From Litoribacter ruber (GTDB lineage Bacteria; Bacteroidota; Bacteroidia; Cytophagales; Cyclobacteriaceae), in assembly GCF_018500185.1 (NCBI RefSeq), contig NZ_JAHBGI010000006.1:138589-202588 (forward strand): a stretch of 64,000 nucleotides of DNA, read 5' to 3'. Below the pieces are notes generated by a model that was not told where the DNA came from, searched no databases, and worked only from the letters and a program-made list of their open reading frames with translations. Of this stretch, positions 60,700 to 64,000 are shown piece after piece (positions within the stretch are counted from its first letter, which is position 1; every line of letters begins with the position of its first letter). The translations under genes were made by a program, and so were the position numbers.

Positions 60700-60740
60700 A
60701 AGGCCATATCCTGGGTATCACCATTTGGATAGGCCTTTTT
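60700..60740 (+). terminator. Terminator of the PUR-like gene
   Basis: AAGGCC and TATCC pair with GGATA and GGCCTT, one bulged base, a long loop, and an eight-T tail. Confidence 0.7.
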
Positions 60741-60777
60741 TTTGTGTTATCCGTTTAAGAATTTATAACTTCACGTC

Positions 60778-61863
60778 ATGATAAACAGGCTGCTGCTCTC
60801 CATATTAATAATCCTGTTGATTTTTATCCTTTTGGGTTGGTATTTTTCCAATATCACCCTTTATTTTTTATTCTCCTTGGTACTGGCGGCCACTCTGCGA
60901 CCATTGACCAACCGGATCAACAATATCCATGTCTTTGGACAGCAAATCCCCAGGTGGACAGCCATCCTATTTTCCTATCTGTCCATCCTATTGGTCATTT
61001 TCCTGATCAGTTTGTTATTTATCCCCTTGATTCGGGCACAGATCGGCATTATCACTGAACTTGACATTGACTTCCTTTACGACCAAATACAGCGCCCCGT
61101 TGGCAGGATAGAGGAGATCCTGATCCGCTGGGATTTGGTCAAAAACGAACCGGGTTTTCTGATCACCATGGTGAGAAACAACCTGATGATGAGTTTCAGC
61201 GAGATAAATATCCAGGGATTTATTAATGGGGTGATCAATACTACTTCGAGCTTTCTGATTAGCCTTTTGGCCATCGCCTTCATATCCTTTTTCCTGCTGC
61301 TGGAAAATGGGCTGTTAAGAAGGAACCTGATCCAGTTGGTTCCCAATAAATACTTCGAAATTTCAGTTTCCACTTTTCATCAGGTAGAGCAATTATTGTC
61401 AAATTACTTGATAGGACTGCTTTTGCAGATGACCGCCATTTTCTCACTGGCTTCGTTAGGATTAAGCATTTTACGGGTGGAATATGCCTTTACCATTGCA
61501 ATTTTTGCCGCTGTGGCAAACCTCATCCCCTATGCGGGACCGCTTCTGGGCGGGATTTTTGGGATTCTGGTTGGTCTATCCACAGGTGATTTTAATAGCG
61601 GAGCCGAGGTTTCCTGGTTTGTTTTAAAAATCATTTCCGTGTTTGCCCTGGTGCAAATGACAGATAATATTCTCCTTCAGCCGCTTATTTTCTCTAAATC
61701 TGTAAAAGCGCATCCACTTGAAATATTTGTTATTATCTTTGCGGGTGCAAAAATTGCAGGTGTTCTTGGAATGATTTTCGCAATCCCAGTCTATACTATA
61801 TTCCGGGTATCTTTCAAAGAGTTCTATAAAGGTTACAAAGAGTACCAGATATTTAAAATTTAA
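60778..61863 (+). CDS. AI-2E family transporter (UPF0118)
   Basis: 361 residues with about eight membrane spans and a cytoplasmic or periplasmic coiled segment in the middle. The family signature is near the C-terminus: NLIPYAGPLLGGIFGIL and DNILLQPLIFSKSVKAHPLE, followed by VLGMIFAIPVYTIF. The family includes sodium/proton antiporters and a claimed AI-2 exporter, so the substrate cannot be given. The gap to ychF is 14 bp, which suggests a common transcript. Confidence 0.9.
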   Translation: MINRLLLSILIILLIFILLGWYFSNITLYFLFSLVLAATLRPLTNRINNIHVFGQQIPRWTAILFSYLSILLVIFLISLLFIPLIRAQIGIITELDIDFLYDQIQRPVGRIEEILIRWDLVKNEPGFLITMVRNNLMMSFSEINIQGFINGVINTTSSFLISLLAIAFISFFLLLENGLLRRNLIQLVPNKYFEISVSTFHQVEQLLSNYLIGLLLQMTAIFSLASLGLSILRVEYAFTIAIFAAVANLIPYAGPLLGGIFGILVGLSTGDFNSGAEVSWFVLKIISVFALVQMTDNILLQPLIFSKSVKAHPLEIFVIIFAGAKIAGVLGMIFAIPVYTIFRVSFKEFYKGYKEYQIFKI

Positions 61864-61877
61864 TAGTAAAAAGATCC

Positions 61878-62975
61878 ATGGCATTACAATGTGGAATCGT
61901 GGGCTTGCCAAACGTTGGCAAATCGACATTATTTAATGCATTATCCAGTGCAAAGGCTGAGGCAGCCAATTTCCCTTTCTGTACCATTGAGCCAAATGTT
62001 GGCGTGGTAACAGTTCCCGACAGAAGATTGCAGATTTTGGAATCTTTGGTCAACCCTCAACGAGTAATGCCGACCGTGATTGAATTTGTCGATATTGCAG
62101 GCCTTGTGAAAGGCGCAAGCAAAGGTGAAGGTTTGGGAAATAAATTTTTGGCCAATATCCGTGAGGTGGATGCCATCGTACACGTGATCCGTTGCTTCCA
62201 AGATGACAACGTGGTCCACGTAGCAGGATCTGTGGATCCTATTTTTGACAAAGAAGTAATTGACACCGAGCTCCAGCTGAAAGATTTGGAATCGGTGGAG
62301 AAAAAAATCCAGCGTTTGGAAAAAATCGCCAAATCCGGTGATGCCAAAGCTAGAAAAGAATTGGAAACCCTTCAGTTATTCAAAAAAGGTCTTCAGGAAG
62401 GCAAAAACGCCAGGGCCATTGAAGTAGAAAAAGAAGATTTAGAGGCAGTTAGAGATTTACATCTTTTAACTATCAAGCCAGTTTTATATGTAGCCAACGT
62501 AGATGAAGGCAGCATCTTGACTGGAAATGAGTTTGTAGACAGGCTGAAGGAGAATGTAAAAGATGAAAATGCCGAGGTAATTGTGTTATGTGCGGCAATA
62601 GAGTCACAGATTGCTGAATTTGATGACGCAGAAGAGAAACAGATGTTTCTTGAAGAATACGGTTTGGATGAAAGCGGATTAAACAAACTTATTGCAGGTG
62701 CGTATAGTTTACTTAATCTGATCACCTACTTTACAGCAGGCGTTCAGGAAGTGCGTGCATGGACCATAAAGCGGGGCTGGAAGGCTCCACAGGCCGCTGG
62801 AGTAATTCATACCGACTTTGAGAGAGGCTTCATTAAGGCCGAAGTTATTAAATTAAATGACTACGAACAGTATAAATCTGAAGCTTCCTGCCGTGAAAAT
62901 GGCAAAATCTCCATAGAAGGCAAGGAATATGTGGTACAAGATGGAGATATAATGCATTTTAGGTTTAACGTTTAA
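61878..62975 (+). CDS. ychF: Redox-regulated ATPase YchF (Obg-like)
   Basis: 365 residues, P-loop protein of the Obg family that binds ATP more than GTP and associates with ribosomes. The P-loop is GLPNVGKSTLFNAL, switch II is DIAGLVKGASKGEG, and the base-specificity motif is ANVDE instead of NKxD, the YchF hallmark. The C-terminal TGS-like domain is intact (FTAGVQEVRAWTIKRGWKAP, GDIMHFRFNV). It probably follows the AI-2E gene on one mRNA. Confidence 0.97.
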   Translation: MALQCGIVGLPNVGKSTLFNALSSAKAEAANFPFCTIEPNVGVVTVPDRRLQILESLVNPQRVMPTVIEFVDIAGLVKGASKGEGLGNKFLANIREVDAIVHVIRCFQDDNVVHVAGSVDPIFDKEVIDTELQLKDLESVEKKIQRLEKIAKSGDAKARKELETLQLFKKGLQEGKNARAIEVEKEDLEAVRDLHLLTIKPVLYVANVDEGSILTGNEFVDRLKENVKDENAEVIVLCAAIESQIAEFDDAEEKQMFLEEYGLDESGLNKLIAGAYSLLNLITYFTAGVQEVRAWTIKRGWKAPQAAGVIHTDFERGFIKAEVIKLNDYEQYKSEASCRENGKISIEGKEYVVQDGDIMHFRFNV

Positions 62976-63077
62976 TGGATTTCAGGATTTTATTGCTAAT
63001 TTTGAATCGACTATATTGACTAATCCTTATTTAATTAGTAAAATTTAATTATTGTTTAACTTTTCATTTTTATAATC

Positions 63078-63959
63078 GTGAGAATAAGACTTATATTTTC
63101 GTTGAAAAACAAAGGAGCTTATTTACCCTTTCATCACCAGTACATTTTGGCCCAATTTCTTAAAGGCCTCATTGTAAAAGGTGGACGAGAAGAGTTTTTT
63201 AACTACAATTACTTCAATTTCTCTGGTCTAAAAGGACAGACCAAAGTAAGTAGAAGCGGCTTACACTATTACTCAAGCTTAGTTACCCTCGTGCTTTCAT
63301 CACCCAATGAAGACTTTATGGATTATCTGCTGGAGCAAGTGTTCAACACGCCTAAAATTGAGTTAGGAAATCTTATCATTTCACCCGAGTACACTGAGCA
63401 GGAAATCGAACCTACTTTGGAGACCTCAAACAAATTCGTTTGTATCTCTCCTCTAGTATTGTTGACTCCTTCCTTTAATGACGACTCAGGGAAAAGATTC
63501 ATCAACCCAGATACCGACGAATTCTCGGATCTGCTTTATGAATCCACCCTAACCAGAATGGAAAGGTCAGGCTGGTATTCCCAGGAACAAATGGAATCTT
63601 TCTATAAATTCCAGGTGGTACCAGATATGAATTATGTAAACAAGCTTCGCGAGCAGCAGAAGAAATTCGCAAGAATCTATTCTGTGTATGACATGGATGT
63701 GAAATATGAAGTAAGAGGATACACCCTTCCTTTCACTTTGTATGCAGCACCTGAGGTACAGGATTTCGTATTTAAATGCGGTCTTGGAGCATTTACCCAC
63801 AAAGGGTTTGGTATGCTAGACCTTGCTAACAATGCGCCTAGCCAAAGGACAGAGCCTTACAAATTCAAGCGTGAAGGCTTCGTGCCTTACAAATCGCAGG
63901 ATTCCAGCAGGCCTCCTAGAACCTCCCCTACAGAAGAGGAAAAAAATCAGGAAGATTAA
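63078..63959 (+). CDS. cas6: CRISPR-associated Cas6-family endoribonuclease (no cas neighbours in window)
   Basis: 293 residues, start GTG at 63078 (MRIRLIFSLKNKG), the only start that fits the family N-terminus. RAMP features are visible: the first strand MRIRLIF, a Pro-containing segment YLPFHHQYILAQFL (H19, H20 as catalytic candidates), FNFSGLKG, ISPLVLLTP, and the C-terminal Gly-rich loop at 235-245 (GLGAFTHKGFG). About 45 residues past the loop are Arg/Pro/Glu-rich and outside the normal domain. Cas6 cuts CRISPR precursor RNA. No repeat array or other cas gene is in the 64 kb, and a hairpin follows, so it appears to be a lone gene. Confidence 0.85.
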   Translation: MRIRLIFSLKNKGAYLPFHHQYILAQFLKGLIVKGGREEFFNYNYFNFSGLKGQTKVSRSGLHYYSSLVTLVLSSPNEDFMDYLLEQVFNTPKIELGNLIISPEYTEQEIEPTLETSNKFVCISPLVLLTPSFNDDSGKRFINPDTDEFSDLLYESTLTRMERSGWYSQEQMESFYKFQVVPDMNYVNKLREQQKKFARIYSVYDMDVKYEVRGYTLPFTLYAAPEVQDFVFKCGLGAFTHKGFGMLDLANNAPSQRTEPYKFKREGFVPYKSQDSSRPPRTSPTEEEKNQED

Positions 63960-63966
63960 AAATTGA

Positions 63967-64000
63967 AAAGTCCCGGCGCTTAGTGCTGGGGCTTTTTTTT
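63967..64000 (+). terminator. Terminator after cas6
   Basis: AAGTCCCGGC / GCTGGGGCTT stem (two G-T pairs, 7-nt loop) and a T-run reaching the window edge. Confidence 0.75.

Noticed and set aside
1..64000. tRNA genes, insertion sequences, prophage or integration sites
   Set aside because: No tRNA-like T-arm and acceptor pairs, transposase or integrase frames, or flanking direct repeats were noticed on reading. A covariance-model scan would settle tRNAs.

Overview
The window reads as a chromosome segment of a Bacteroidota bacterium, most likely order Cytophagales and perhaps Cyclobacteriaceae. The taxonomic call is an inference. It rests on several promoter -7 boxes of the form TAnnTTTG or TAnnTTG(C) with an upstream TTG, on weak or absent Shine-Dalgarno sequences, and on Bacteroidota-type families: DUF1573, DUF4136, DUF4230, the PUR-like DUF3276 protein and a stand-alone LuxC-type reductase. 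Coding density is high. Nearly every transcription unit ends in a clear hairpin plus T-run. No tRNA, rRNA, insertion sequence, prophage or CRISPR array was seen.

Layout. 0-12 kb: a truncated DUF1573 secreted protein, trpS, hppD, a phosphohexomutase, a two-gene ergothioneine operon (egtB-egtD) downstream of an aspartoacylase-like enzyme, murB and a dCMP deaminase, a DUF4136 lipoprotein and a lone receiver protein. 12-25 kb: two tiny genes (66-aa acidic, 47-aa membrane), a POT peptide transporter, pckA, a cyclophilin, a CNT nucleoside transporter, an etfB-etfA-DUF151 operon, and a polyamine operon with a speD-speE fusion followed by an agmatinase-like gene. 25-45 kb: topA, an operon of a membrane protein, a sirtuin lacking its zinc cysteines and OsmC, a very large hybrid histidine kinase, a Tat-exported HisC-like aminotransferase, an exonuclease/GIY-YIG fusion, fatty-acid genes (fadD, acyl-CoA dehydrogenase), a HAD phosphatase, DUF4230, DinB and thioesterase proteins, and an M28 peptidase. 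45-64 kb: an M3 oligopeptidase, a pair of paralogous 28-codon membrane-peptide genes, a cation diffusion facilitator, ArsC-like and CsbD-like proteins, a TPR lipoprotein, a second large hybrid kinase, aconitase with a 21-bp minisatellite right after its stop codon, a LuxC-type reductase with an AtoE-like transporter, a ferredoxin, a PUR-like protein, an AI-2E family permease, ychF and a lone cas6.

Most of this is housekeeping: gluconeogenesis (pckA, phosphohexomutase), the TCA cycle, fatty acid and tyrosine catabolism with ETF as electron acceptor, polyamine synthesis, and redox or stress protection (ergothioneine, OsmC, CsbD). The least explained items are the twin 28-aa membrane peptides at 47.9-48.7 kb, whose promoters, coding regions and 3' ends are all duplicated; the orphan cas6 at the right edge; the acn-linked minisatellite; and the zinc-less sirtuin operon.
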